DNA of 14,305 bases from assembly GCA_017408325.1 (NCBI GenBank), contig JAFQUW010000115.1, positions 1-14,305 on the forward strand, written 5' to 3'. The notes under the pieces were generated by a model, which made no database searches, had not been told where the DNA came from, and worked only from the letters and a program-made list of their open reading frames with translations. The DNA is from Clostridia bacterium (GTDB lineage Bacteria; Bacillota; Clostridia; Oscillospirales; SIG627). The position numbers and the translations under genes were made by a program. Below are positions 1 to 8,482 of the stretch, in pieces (the stretch's first letter is position 1; each line of letters starts with the position of its first letter).

Positions 1-331
1 CCACAGTAACGTCCTTTACAAACGAAACAGACGTCGGATGCCGCGCATCCGTGTATTCCCCTTCCGTGCGGAAGGTGGTGATCTCCGCCGTCTCGCCCGA
101 TGAAAGGCGCACCGTCTGCGTGCCGTGGGCAAGTCCCGTCGCGATCACGCGGCAGTCGGAAAAAACCGCTTGCACTTCTTCGGGGGTCGCGGACGTGGCA
201 ATGTCCAGATCGGAAAACGCCTTGCCGGAAAGCAGATCGCGCACCGCGCCGCCGACGAGAAAAGCCGAAAAGCCGGCCGCTTCCAAACGACGCAAAAAGA
301 CCTGCGCCTCTTTTGGCACAAGCACCTTCAT
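1..331 (-). CDS. cca: CCA tRNA nucleotidyltransferase / poly(A) polymerase family, N-terminal part (gene continues past the left edge)
   Basis: Only the first 110 codons are present. The translation begins MKVLVPKEAQVFLRRLEAAG and carries the class II nucleotidyltransferase signature: GGAVRD at residues 27-32 and the metal-binding DLD at 41-43 (FSDLDIATSATPEEV). These are followed by an HGT and a TTFRTEGEY stretch and by RHPTSVSFVKDV, as expected in the head domain. Enzymes of this family add or repair the 3' CCA of tRNAs; some bacterial relatives are poly(A) polymerases, and the truncated piece cannot separate the two. The start is well set: AAAGGAGG lies a few bases upstream, and ATG overlaps the comFC stop as ATGA (328-331), suggesting translational coupling. 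It would be the last visible gene of the long minus-strand operon. Confidence 0.9.
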   Translation of the reverse strand, partial: MKVLVPKEAQVFLRRLEAAGFSAFLVGGAVRDLLSGKAFSDLDIATSATPEEVQAVFSDCRVIATGLAHGTQTVRLSSGETAEITTFRTEGEYTDARHPTSVSFVKDVTV

Positions 332-945
332 CGCGAACCTCCTTTCGCCATAGCAAGAACGTAGATCCGCCGCGCTCCCGCTTCACGCAAGGTGCGACAG
401 GCTTCGGTGGCAGACGCACCCGTGGTAATGATATCGTCGACCAGAAGGATCGCGCCGCGGATGCCAGACACCGTTTTTGTCGCGGCAAATTTCCCGCGGA
501 CGTTCTCCTGCCGTTTTTCGAAACTCAAGCCGTGCTGCGTGCGCGAGACGCCGCGTCGCCGCAGCAATTTCAGGCAGGGAAGACCGAATTTCCTTGCGAT
601 CGCGCGAGCCAGAAGCTCCGCCTGATCCACTCCGCTGCGTTTTCGCGCAAGAGATCGCCTCGGCAGAAACGTCACGCAGACAATCTCGCGCGGGATCGCT
701 TTTGCAGAGGCAAAAACCGCATCCGAAAAGACTCGTGCCGCACCGCGAAGTCCGCGCGTTTTCAAAGAAAAGATCAGGCGCTTGACCGTCGGAGAGGAAT
801 AATCAAAGAGCGTATACGCGCCGTCGGAAAACAAGACCGGTGCGTCGGATACCGACTTTGCGCGCTCGAAGTTTGCCCGACACTCGGCGCAAAGGCCGCT
901 CTCCGACCGGCGGCCGCAGATCAGACAAGGCGAAACGAGCCTCAA
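328..945 (-). CDS. comFC: ComF family protein (ComFC-like, phosphoribosyltransferase fold)
   Basis: A 205-residue protein with the two hallmarks of the ComF/GntX family. An N-terminal zinc-ribbon-like pair of CxxC motifs uses Cys7, Cys10, Cys19 and Cys22, and a C-terminal type I phosphoribosyltransferase PRPP loop is present (ILLVDDIITTGAS, about residues 166-178, acidic pair D170-D171). Family members act in natural DNA uptake in Bacillus and Haemophilus, but they also occur widely in bacteria not known to be competent, and their enzymatic reaction is unsettled. The chosen start is TTG (945), which overlaps the recD2 stop as TTGA. GGGGAGGG stands just upstream, and the first zinc-ligand pair follows within seven residues, so a later start would damage the domain. 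The stop overlaps the cca start. Placement between a DNA helicase and cca gives no further clue to function. Confidence 0.9.
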   Translation of the reverse strand: MRLVSPCLICGRRSESGLCAECRANFERAKSVSDAPVLFSDGAYTLFDYSSPTVKRLIFSLKTRGLRGAARVFSDAVFASAKAIPREIVCVTFLPRRSLARKRSGVDQAELLARAIARKFGLPCLKLLRRRGVSRTQHGLSFEKRQENVRGKFAATKTVSGIRGAILLVDDIITTGASATEACRTLREAGARRIYVLAMAKGGSR

Positions 946-3155
946 ACGCCCTCCCCGATCCGCTCGGCAAGCGCACTGTAGCGCAGCTCCTCGCGCAAAG
1001 ACGTCGCCATTTTCCGCGAGAGATCCTCGTCTCCGACGAGGATCAGCCGCCCCTTGGCACGAGTGACGGCCGTGTACAGCAGGGCGCGGCGGCAGAGCAT
1101 CGGCGGCGTACCGAACAGAGCCAGCACGACCGTGTCGTACTCACTGCCCTGCGCCTTGTGGACAGTGACCGCCCAGGCGTGCTCCAGATCCTCCAGGTCC
1201 GAAAAACGGTAATCGACCTCAAAGCGGCCTTCGAAGAGGATCTTCATCGTCTCCGAGACAGGGTCGATCGTGCGGATGACGCCGATGTCGCCGTTGAAGA
1301 TGCCCTCGACCTCCTCAAGATCGCCGCGCTCGTCGACCGCGCGGCCGACGAGATCGTAATTGTTTCGCACCTGCATCACGCGGTCTCCCTCGCGGAAGAT
1401 CACGTCCGAGAGCGCATGCTCCCGTTTGTGTTGCGAGGGCGGGTTGAGTGCGGCTTGAAGCAGGCGGTTTAAATTCTGCGTTCCCGCCTCGCCGCGGCGC
1501 GCGGGGCAGAGCACCTGCGTGGAAAACAGGCTCTGGTCGCCATAGGCCTTCGGCAGGCGGCGCGAAAGCAGTTCGCCGACGGTTTCGGCCGTCGCCTTTC
1601 CGCTCGTGCGGCGCAGGAAAAAGAGGTCTTTTTCGTTTTCGCGCAAGGCATGATGTCGGCCTTCGCGGATCTCGTGTGCAAAGGATAAGATCGCGCTCTC
1701 CTCGGCCTGTCGGTAGATCACGTCCAGTTCGGTCACGCAGAACGCGTCGCAGGAAATGAGATCCGACAAAACGTTCCCCGCCCCAACGCTCGGAAGCTGG
1801 TGCGCGTCGCCGATGAGGACGATGCGGCTGCCGGGCTTGACCGCCCGCAAAAACGAAACGTACAGCTCCAGATCCACCATCGACACCTCGTCGATGAGAA
1901 ACACACTTTCGGAAAGCGGATTCGCCTCGTCGCGGCCGAACCGTCCCCGCACGCCCTCGTCAAAGCCGAAGCTCATCTCAAGCACGCGGTGCAGGGTGCG
2001 CGCTTCGATCCTTGCTTTTTCACTCAGCCGCTTCGCGGCGCGACCCGTCGGTGCGGCGAGACAGACCTTCATCCCCAACTCGCAAAACAGGCGCACAAGG
2101 GCGCGGGTGACGGTCGTCTTTCCCGTGCCGGGGCCGCCCGTGATGATGGAAAACGGGTGGTGCGCCGCCGCGAGGATCGCCGCGCGTTGAGAGGCGGAAT
2201 AGGTGATCTGCTCCTGCGCTTCGGTGTCGGCGAGCACTTGTATCGCGTTCGGGATCTCCTTGATGAGAGCGACGGAAGAAAGTTCCAGCGTGCGCCGCGC
2301 CGCCTCACACTCCAAGGCATACGGCTGCGGCAGATAGACGCGTTCCCCTTCGCACACGGCGCGGGCGGATCTCGCCAAGGTTTCCAAGCAATCCTCGAAC
2401 CCCTCGCGGGAAATGCCCAGCAGCTCGGCGGTGCGATTGATCAGTTCGTCTTTCGGCAAAAAGACCTGCCCGTCGCGATGATACGCCTCCGAGAGAACAA
2501 ACAGAAGCCCTGCCTCGCGTCGCTCGGCGGACTCGGGCGCATAGCCGATCTCGCGGGCAAGTTTGTCCGCGCGGGCAAAGCCGATGCCGCGCACGCGCTC
2601 ACAGAGAAGATAGGGGTTTTTCTTCACGCGCTCCACGGCAGACGTGCCGAGTGCCTGATAAATGGCAAGGGAGGTCTTCGGCCCGAAGGTGCCTCCGAAA
2701 AAGAGCATCACCTGCCGAAGCCCGAACTGCGCGCGGAACTCTTCGCCGATCTTCTTTGCCATGCGCGGCGAGATGCCGCCGATGGCGGTCAGCATCTCCG
2801 GGCTGTGTTCCAGGATCGAAAGCGTATCTTCGCCGAAGCGTTCCACGATCTTCTCGGCGCGTTTTTTCCCGATGCCGGCAATCGCGCGGCTCGAGAGATA
2901 CCGCAGGATCGCATTCGAGGAAAGCGGCATGCTTTTTTCAAACTCCAGAACGCGCCACTGCTCCCCGTAAGTCGGATGCGTCTGCAGGGCGGCCCTGGCT
3001 TTCAGTGCCTCGCCCACAGAAAGCGACGGAAGCGTGCCCGTCAGCGTATATTCGACCCCGTCCACTCCGTCGAGCAGGCAGACGGTGTATCCGTTTTGGT
3101 CGTTTTGGTAGAGGATCTTTTTGACCTCTCCCTCCAGGAGACGTTCTTCCTTCAT
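942..3155 (-). CDS. recD2: RecD2-type ATP-dependent 5'-3' DNA helicase (RecD/TraA family)
   Basis: A 737-residue SF1B helicase, close to the usual length of RecD2 proteins that act without RecBC. Order of parts: an N-terminal OB-like region, helix-hairpin-helix-like stretches around residues 90-140 (IAGIGKKRAEKIV, IGGISPRMAKKIG) and near 188-200, then the motor. Walker A is GGPGTGKT at 340-347, Walker B is FLIDEVSMVD at 419-428, and GDAHQLPSVGAG lies at 449-460. The C-terminal motifs VTVHKAQGSEYD (663-674) and LLYTAVTRAKGRLILVGD (692-709) complete it. RecD2 is linked to mismatch repair, replication-fork upkeep and recombination control in Bacillus and Deinococcus. An open frame extends about 99 codons further upstream, but the ATG at 3155 is chosen: it has GGAGGG at good distance, begins the conserved MKEERLLEGEVKKI, and overlaps the lnt stop as ATGA. 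The C-terminus overlaps comFC. Confidence 0.95.
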   Translation of the reverse strand: MKEERLLEGEVKKILYQNDQNGYTVCLLDGVDGVEYTLTGTLPSLSVGEALKARAALQTHPTYGEQWRVLEFEKSMPLSSNAILRYLSSRAIAGIGKKRAEKIVERFGEDTLSILEHSPEMLTAIGGISPRMAKKIGEEFRAQFGLRQVMLFFGGTFGPKTSLAIYQALGTSAVERVKKNPYLLCERVRGIGFARADKLAREIGYAPESAERREAGLLFVLSEAYHRDGQVFLPKDELINRTAELLGISREGFEDCLETLARSARAVCEGERVYLPQPYALECEAARRTLELSSVALIKEIPNAIQVLADTEAQEQITYSASQRAAILAAAHHPFSIITGGPGTGKTTVTRALVRLFCELGMKVCLAAPTGRAAKRLSEKARIEARTLHRVLEMSFGFDEGVRGRFGRDEANPLSESVFLIDEVSMVDLELYVSFLRAVKPGSRIVLIGDAHQLPSVGAGNVLSDLISCDAFCVTELDVIYRQAEESAILSFAHEIREGRHHALRENEKDLFFLRRTSGKATAETVGELLSRRLPKAYGDQSLFSTQVLCPARRGEAGTQNLNRLLQAALNPPSQHKREHALSDVIFREGDRVMQVRNNYDLVGRAVDERGDLEEVEGIFNGDIGVIRTIDPVSETMKILFEGRFEVDYRFSDLEDLEHAWAVTVHKAQGSEYDTVVLALFGTPPMLCRRALLYTAVTRAKGRLILVGDEDLSRKMATSLREELRYSALAERIGEGV

Positions 3156-4699
3156 TTTACAGCCCTCCGTTTCAGAAGAACAAGCAGAAGCGCGGCCGCC
3201 ACCGCCCCCCACGCGGCATACTGCACGAGAGGCCCTGCCGCAGCAAACGGCGTTTGCACGGCCGAAAGCGGCACGTCGGAAACGGCGATCCCCTCCGTCA
3301 GCGGCGCGACGTCCGCCAGGTTTTCGCCCGTGTAATCCACGATGGCGGAAATGCCGGTGTTCGCGGACTGGACGAGGCTTCTGCCCGACTCGATCGCGCG
3401 AAACGTCCCATGCCAGAGGTGCTGACGGGAGGCGACGCTGTCCTTGAACCACGCGTCGTTGGTCGGCGCAAGCAGGATCTGCGCACCCGCCCTCGCGCTG
3501 TCGACGGCAAGCGAGGAAAAGAGGGTGTCAAAACAGACGAGCCCCCCGAAGGTGACCCCCATCGCCTCGGCGGCGATGCCGCCTTCCCCGACGACAAGCG
3601 AGGTGGCAAAGAAGTCCATATTCCCCACGGAAGGCAAGACGATCTTCAAAACGTCCTGCCACGGCAGATATTCCCCGAACGGCACGAGGTGGCGTTTGGC
3701 GTTGTAGCCGATCAGCCCCGTCGAGTCAAAGAGGCAGACGGCGTTGTAAGTCTTTGCATCTTCCACGTACAGACAGCCTGCGGCAACAAGCGCGTCGCAC
3801 TCCTCGGACAGTTCGGCAAAAAACGCCTCGTTTGCGTCTCCGCGGCGCACGTGCACGGCAAGCACGCTCTCGGGAAAGACGATGAGGTCGATCCCCTCGT
3901 CCTTGACCGAGGATGCAACCGAAAGAAGGTCGGCACGGATCTGCGAGGGGGCGGTCTCCCATTTTTCGCGGAAGCCGTAGTTGGTCTGCACCGTGCAGAC
4001 GCGAAGCGTCGCCTCGTCTTCGCCCGCCCGATAACAGACGCCGAAAAGGACGTTTGCCAAAACAAGGAGTGCGGCAAGGCTCGCGGAGAGCGTGCGACGA
4101 GACGGCACGGTGACGGCAAAGGAAAGCAGGGCGCCGAGGGCGAGAAGCCACGCGTCCACGCCGATCTCACCGAAGAGCGCGGCGGACGCGGCAAGGCTCG
4201 GCACTTCGGCAAGCGGCAGGGCAAAGCGTGCCCACGGAAACGCAAGGTTCCCAAATTCCGTCAGGCTCGACGCGGCCAGGAGGCAGGCAAGCAAAAGCAG
4301 CGCGTGCACCCCGCGCCGGGCACTCACGCGGCGAAGGATGCCGAACAACAGAAAGCCGAGCGCGAAAAAGAGCGCGTGCAACGCCGACGCGGCCGCCCAC
4401 GCGGCAACGACGATCAAAAGGGAGAGGATCCCGTCGATGCCGGCGACCACGAGGGGGTGCAGGGAAAGAAGCCAGTGATAGACCAAGAGGTGATAGACAA
4501 AAGCAAAACCGAACCCCAGCCGAAAATATCGGCGGAGTTCGGTTTTGAGATCCAAGGAAAGCACGGTGCAAAAAAGCAACGCGGCACCGAGAAAGCTCGT
4601 CACGAAAAGCGACGGGACGAAAAAGGGCAGGGCAAGGCAGAGTGCGGCAAAAACCGAGCAAAACGCCTTGTTTTTCACCAAGTTCCGAATGCCTTGCAT
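3152..4699 (-). CDS. lnt: Apolipoprotein N-acyltransferase (Lnt family)
   Basis: A 515-residue protein, almost the length of E. coli Lnt. The N-terminal ~220 residues are strongly hydrophobic with about six to seven membrane segments, followed by an extracytoplasmic nitrilase (carbon-nitrogen hydrolase) domain and a last membrane helix near 487-510. The Glu-Lys-Cys triad is visible: E277 in FPES, K335 in NAKRHLVPFGEYLP, and C389 in GGLVCFD. A second conserved glutamate, E343, is also present. The residues after the cysteine are Phe-Asp instead of the Tyr-Glu of E. coli. Lnt transfers an acyl chain from phospholipid to the N-terminal cysteine of lipoproteins. The ATG at 4699 is preferred over a longer open frame because GAGAGGA precedes it and the upstream extension is not hydrophobic. 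It lies 28 bases after the DUF4340 gene and overlaps recD2 by four bases. Confidence 0.9.
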   Translation of the reverse strand: MQGIRNLVKNKAFCSVFAALCLALPFFVPSLFVTSFLGAALLFCTVLSLDLKTELRRYFRLGFGFAFVYHLLVYHWLLSLHPLVVAGIDGILSLLIVVAAWAAASALHALFFALGFLLFGILRRVSARRGVHALLLLACLLAASSLTEFGNLAFPWARFALPLAEVPSLAASAALFGEIGVDAWLLALGALLSFAVTVPSRRTLSASLAALLVLANVLFGVCYRAGEDEATLRVCTVQTNYGFREKWETAPSQIRADLLSVASSVKDEGIDLIVFPESVLAVHVRRGDANEAFFAELSEECDALVAAGCLYVEDAKTYNAVCLFDSTGLIGYNAKRHLVPFGEYLPWQDVLKIVLPSVGNMDFFATSLVVGEGGIAAEAMGVTFGGLVCFDTLFSSLAVDSARAGAQILLAPTNDAWFKDSVASRQHLWHGTFRAIESGRSLVQSANTGISAIVDYTGENLADVAPLTEGIAVSDVPLSAVQTPFAAAGPLVQYAAWGAVAAALLLVLLKRRAVK

Positions 4700-4727
4700 C
4701 GTCTGTCCTCTCTTTGTCAAACTGGTT

Positions 4728-6182
4728 TTACGCGTAGGAAACGGCCTCCACTTTCTGGCCGGAGAGCAGTTTGGCCGCGCCCTCCAGAAGACGCTTGACG
4801 TAGTCGCGGTTGACCACGAAAACGCCCTCGCCGTCGAGGGTGTAATAACTCTTGAGCGTCTCAATGTCGTAGAAGACGAACTCGCGTGCGGTGTCGTCGG
4901 TCAGCGTGACCGTCAAACGAAGGCTCTCTTTTTCCCGATAGTCTTCGGGGACGGTAGCGTAGTCAACGTTCTTCACGTAGAGCAGTTGGGTGTAGAACTG
5001 ACGGAAGTCCTGCGCGTTCACTTCTCCGCGCTCACTGCGCACGACAAGGTCTTTCGCACTCTCGCCGTGGGTCAGAGTGAAGGTGCAGTCGATCTCGTCT
5101 CCCGAGACGGAAATCGACTTCACGTCCGCGATCGAGCGAGCAAAGACCTCGCTCTGCGTGTATTCCATGAGGTCGTACTGCGTCCACGCGAGGGCGTTCG
5201 AATCAAACGCGGCAATGATGTCAAATCCGGGCGAATAAACGTAGGTGACTCCCTTCTCTTCGTCGGCGCGGCTGACGTAGAGTTCGGTCTCCACGGTGTG
5301 GTAGGTGTAACTGACCTTGCAGTACATCTCGGCGGACTTCTCGGAGACGAATCCGTAGTCCTGCATCACACGCGCAAAATCCTTTTTCGCGCGGTCGGCA
5401 AGGTTGTATTCGACCACGTCGTCCCCGACGAAGGTGACGAAACTCTTGAAGAGTCGGGTCAAAAGATCCGTGTTCGGCTCGTAGGGCGCGGGGTAGACGA
5501 CGCGGTGGGTGGAGAGATCGCTCTCCTTGACCTCGTCTTCGGGGGTCTTTTCGATCTCCACGAAGGGTTTTCCCTCGTGCTCGATCTTGAGTCGGGAGAT
5601 CTCGTAGTAGTCGTTTTCCGAAAGGGCGGTCGCGACCTGTCCCGACAAAAAGAAGGTCACGTCGCCGAAGAGACAGCGTTCCAGCGAATTCGAGAGCACG
5701 TGCACCTCTTCGCCCTCAAAGAGGCGCGCGTAGTATCCGTCACCGCCGACGAGCTTCTCGCCGACGAGCACGCGGTAGGTCTCCCCCTTCGTGTCCGTGA
5801 CGGAAAAGTCGCACAGACACGCGTCTTCGGTCAGCCCGTACTCCTCCATCGCCTCCGGATTTTTGACCTCTCCGGAACTGGTCAGATAGGCGACGCAACT
5901 GCGAAGATACGCGATCATGTTCTGGTTGTAGAGCACGTATTCCGCTCCCTCAAAATACAATTCACCGTCCTCGCCGCGATAGAGGCGCCAGGAATGCTCG
6001 TTGTTTCGGACGCTGATCTCGGCGATGTCCGCCATGTCCAGCGGTTCGACCAGAAAGACCTCTTCCTCGTCGCCCGCGTCCTTCGGCTTCCACACGGTGG
6101 AAAAGAGGACGGCAAGCGCCGTGCCGAGCACGAGAAAGGCGGCGCAAACGATAAAAATGGCGCGTTTTTGTCGTTGGATCAT
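4728..6182 (-). CDS. DUF4340 domain-containing membrane-anchored protein, partner of the Gld-type ABC system
   Basis: A 484-residue protein with one membrane helix at about residues 9-30 after a short basic start (MIQRQKRAIFIVCAAFLVLG). A long acidic, probably extracytoplasmic domain follows. Composition and order match the DUF4340 family (for example VFLVEPLDMADIAEISVRNN, then EYGLTEDACLCDFSVTDTKGETYRVLVGEKLVGGDGYYARL split over the first third). These proteins are regularly encoded next to GldG-like genes; their molecular job is unknown. The start at 6182 overlaps the stop of the GldG-like gene as ATGA and has GAGGAGA upstream. A longer open frame exists but runs over the coding part of the neighbour. 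The protein ends near the membrane-protein gene lnt, to which it is joined by a 28-base gap without promoter or terminator. Family assignment is fairly sure; function is not. Confidence 0.85.
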   Translation of the reverse strand: MIQRQKRAIFIVCAAFLVLGTALAVLFSTVWKPKDAGDEEEVFLVEPLDMADIAEISVRNNEHSWRLYRGEDGELYFEGAEYVLYNQNMIAYLRSCVAYLTSSGEVKNPEAMEEYGLTEDACLCDFSVTDTKGETYRVLVGEKLVGGDGYYARLFEGEEVHVLSNSLERCLFGDVTFFLSGQVATALSENDYYEISRLKIEHEGKPFVEIEKTPEDEVKESDLSTHRVVYPAPYEPNTDLLTRLFKSFVTFVGDDVVEYNLADRAKKDFARVMQDYGFVSEKSAEMYCKVSYTYHTVETELYVSRADEEKGVTYVYSPGFDIIAAFDSNALAWTQYDLMEYTQSEVFARSIADVKSISVSGDEIDCTFTLTHGESAKDLVVRSERGEVNAQDFRQFYTQLLYVKNVDYATVPEDYREKESLRLTVTLTDDTAREFVFYDIETLKSYYTLDGEGVFVVNRDYVKRLLEGAAKLLSGQKVEAVSYA

Positions 6183-7756
6183 TTGTGGCGTCTCCTCAGA
6201 TGGACGACGATGCCGAGCAGGAAGACGATCCCGGGCAGAACGGTCATCGAGAGCGTCATTGCCGTCTGGGCGTAACCCTCCGGAACGGTGAGCGTCTTGT
6301 CGTCGAGTTTTTTCAGTTCGATCCCCTGCGGCGCGGTCTCTTTGCCCATCAGGGTCATCGCGGTATAGATGATCTCGCTGTTGCCGTAGGACGAGTCGCC
6401 CGAAGCGACCATCTCCGTAAAGGAGGAAGAGCCGCAGACGAGCATGTGACTGTACGCCGTGTCGTCGTTTTGGTATCCGGCGACGGTGGAGAGGGCCATC
6501 AGGTTGTAGACACCCGTGGTCTTCTTGCCCTTTTCGGAAAGCAGATAGGCGTCTTCGGAAGTGGTAAGCACGCTGTCCGCGCTGCGCTGACCCGCTTCGC
6601 CGTCGGTGTTGGTGATGAGCAGTTCGATCGGCGCGGCGTCCGCGACGATGGTCATCGGCGGACTCTGTTGCGTGGAAAGATTCTTGTGCAAAGCGGAACC
6701 GAAGGTCGAGTAAGAACCGTCCTGCTGATAGGCCGCTCCGCCGTAGGTCGAAATGAGGATCTCGCCGCCGGAGGACGCGAGACTCGCCTTGTCGTCGCGC
6801 AGAGCAACGCCGCGGTGCACGATCAGTCCCCACTCTTTTAAGAGCGCGTCAAGTTCGGGCAGTTCCTGCGTGTCAGGCGACAGGAAGACCATCACGTCGC
6901 GGAATCCGTTTAAGTACTCGGTGATCGCGTCGATCTCGCTCGATTCCCCGGCGGAGATTCCGAGGAAATCCGTCTGGGGATCGGAGATGACGAGGATCTC
7001 GGTGTCGGGATTCAGCTCCTCCGCGGCAAGGTTCGTGCGGCAGACGGTGTAGCCCGCGGTGACGAACATCCGCTCGAGCTGCACGGGAACCGTCTCGCCG
7101 TGTCCCTGCGTGAAGGTGACGACGGGCGTCTTCTCGCGGCAGACCGCCATGATCGCGGCGGTGAACTGAGTCTCTCCGTCAAAGCCGTAATACTGCTGTT
7201 CGCCCTCTCGGGTCAAAAAGCAGGTCTCGATGCCGAACATCTTGACGCGGTTTTTCGCGGGGCAGTCCACGATGACGGACAGCGCGTCCACGGAGAAGCC
7301 GAGCTTGCGGTAGGCGGCCACGTCGGAGGGGCGGGTGACGATGTCCAGAAATTCCACTTCGATGTTGGAGAACGCCTCACGGTAACTCTTGGCACACTCC
7401 AAAGCCATATTGTAATACTCACTCTCCTTGAGTTGATCTTCGGGCATCATGAATCGCACGAGGATCTTCTCTTCTCCCTCGGGCATCGCCTCTTCAATGA
7501 GTGCCTTCGACGCATCGGACAGAGTGAAGACGTCGGACGCGGAGAGGTCGAGCGTCAGGGGCGCGTTCTCGGAGATCGCGCTCAAAAGAACGTTAAACAG
7601 CAGGGCAAAGAGCAGCACCACCGCGGTGAAGATCGCGGCGACGGAACCGTATTTGGCACGGCGGCTCTTCAAAAAGCGCGAGAGGGCAGACGGCTCTTTT
7701 CCAGCCGTTTGGAAGGAATCTTCGAGCGTGAGTTGATTCTTTTTCAAGCGTTTCAT
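6179..7756 (-). CDS. GldG-like ABC transporter auxiliary protein (Gldg family)
   Basis: A 525-residue protein with a basic N-terminal tail, a membrane helix at about residues 38-61 and a C-terminal helix (LSMTVLPGIVFLLGIVVHL) followed by LRRRHK. Between them is a large extracytoplasmic domain. The beginning of that domain, LTLDLSASDVFTLSDASKALIEEA, and the later VVTFTQGHGE motif are typical of the GldG / ABC-auxiliary family that works with GldA-GldF-like ATPase and permease. In Bacteroidetes the set is required for gliding. In Clostridia relatives occur without gliding and the substrate is unknown. The start at 7756 has GGGGAGG at good distance; the gene follows the permease after 18 bases and overlaps the DUF4340 gene by four. 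Predicted topology puts both termini in the cytoplasm. Assignment to the family is confident, while any transport substrate would be a guess. Confidence 0.88.
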   Translation of the reverse strand: MKRLKKNQLTLEDSFQTAGKEPSALSRFLKSRRAKYGSVAAIFTAVVLLFALLFNVLLSAISENAPLTLDLSASDVFTLSDASKALIEEAMPEGEEKILVRFMMPEDQLKESEYYNMALECAKSYREAFSNIEVEFLDIVTRPSDVAAYRKLGFSVDALSVIVDCPAKNRVKMFGIETCFLTREGEQQYYGFDGETQFTAAIMAVCREKTPVVTFTQGHGETVPVQLERMFVTAGYTVCRTNLAAEELNPDTEILVISDPQTDFLGISAGESSEIDAITEYLNGFRDVMVFLSPDTQELPELDALLKEWGLIVHRGVALRDDKASLASSGGEILISTYGGAAYQQDGSYSTFGSALHKNLSTQQSPPMTIVADAAPIELLITNTDGEAGQRSADSVLTTSEDAYLLSEKGKKTTGVYNLMALSTVAGYQNDDTAYSHMLVCGSSSFTEMVASGDSSYGNSEIIYTAMTLMGKETAPQGIELKKLDDKTLTVPEGYAQTAMTLSMTVLPGIVFLLGIVVHLRRRHK

Positions 7757-7774
7757 TCTCGGTACCTCCCCTCA

Positions 7775-8482
7775 TTAACCCCAACGCCGCTTTTCCAGCA
7801 CGCGCACGGTGAGGAAAAGGAAGACGAAGGCGATCGACGTGTAGTAGAACAGACTCGTGAAATCAAAGAGTCCGTAACTGAAGGTGTAGAAACGGTCGAA
7901 GATGGAAAACCACTTGAGCGTCGAGCGAAGGACGGTGTTCGAGATGTCGGGAGTGACAAAGCCGAGTCCGAGCATCGCGACGATCGCGCCGATCGAGGTG
8001 ATGGCGGCGATGAGCTGATTCTCCGTCAAAGACGACAGGAAGAGTCCGAGCGCACAGAACGCCGCGCCGCAGAGCAGCACGCCGAAAAGCTCGGCGAACA
8101 TCACGGGGACGTTGACCGTACCGTGTTCGGGGCGGATGAACAGGAAGTTTATGCAGGAGAGAAGCAGCGTGACGCCAAAGAGCGTAAAGGCGGCAAAAAA
8201 CTTCGCCGCAACCATGCCCCACAGACTCACGGGGGACGTCAGGAGAAGTTGTTCGGTCTTCGTCTTGCGCTCTTCGGAAAACTGTCGCATCGTCAGAAGC
8301 GGAATGAGCACGACGAAACTCAAAAGAACGTAGGTGAAATACGCGGAGAGCGAGGTCGTCGCGGAAAATAGCGTCGACAGGGCAAAGAACGCACCCGAGA
8401 GCATCAGAAACACGCCCACGAAGACGTATCCGATCGGGGAAATGAAATATGCGCAGAGTTCGCGCCGGTAGATCGCACCCAT
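7775..8482 (-). CDS. ABC-2 type permease (GldF-like)
   Basis: A 235-residue membrane protein with about six predicted helices (roughly residues 15-38, 48-66, 92-115, 127-151, 157-175 and 210-227). The loop after the second helix carries MRQFSEERKTKTEQLLLTSP, a form of the MRxFxEExxxGTxEhLLTSP signature of GldF-like ABC-2 permeases. With the ATPase encoded just before it, it should form the membrane core of an export-type ABC complex. The start codon shares one base with the ATPase stop (TGATG). A near-perfect AAGGAGGT stands six bases upstream, so strong independent initiation as well as coupling is likely. The GldG-like gene follows 18 bases later. The permease class is clear from sequence; cargo is not. 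Confidence 0.92.
   Translation of the reverse strand: MGAIYRRELCAYFISPIGYVFVGVFLMLSGAFFALSTLFSATTSLSAYFTYVLLSFVVLIPLLTMRQFSEERKTKTEQLLLTSPVSLWGMVAAKFFAAFTLFGVTLLLSCINFLFIRPEHGTVNVPVMFAELFGVLLCGAAFCALGLFLSSLTENQLIAAITSIGAIVAMLGLGFVTPDISNTVLRSTLKWFSIFDRFYTFSYGLFDFTSLFYYTSIAFVFLFLTVRVLEKRRWG

Noticed and set aside
3156..3452. N-terminal extension of recD2 by about 99 codons
   Set aside because: The extension overlaps lnt in another frame, has arginine-rich shadow composition, and the ATG at 3155 has a good ribosome binding site and family-typical beginning.
4700..6833. Longer starts for lnt (to 4864) and for the DUF4340 gene (to 6833)
   Set aside because: The added residues are read through the upstream neighbours out of frame; the internal ATGs at 4699 and 6182 have ribosome binding sites and begin the expected membrane segments.
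1800..8371. Long plus-strand reading frames (for example 1800-3335, 3254-4798, 4545-6275, 7100-8371) opposite the minus-strand operon
   Set aside because: They lie antisense to genes with clear family motifs, have no recognisable domains or good ribosome binding sites, and arise from the GC-rich codon use of the real genes.
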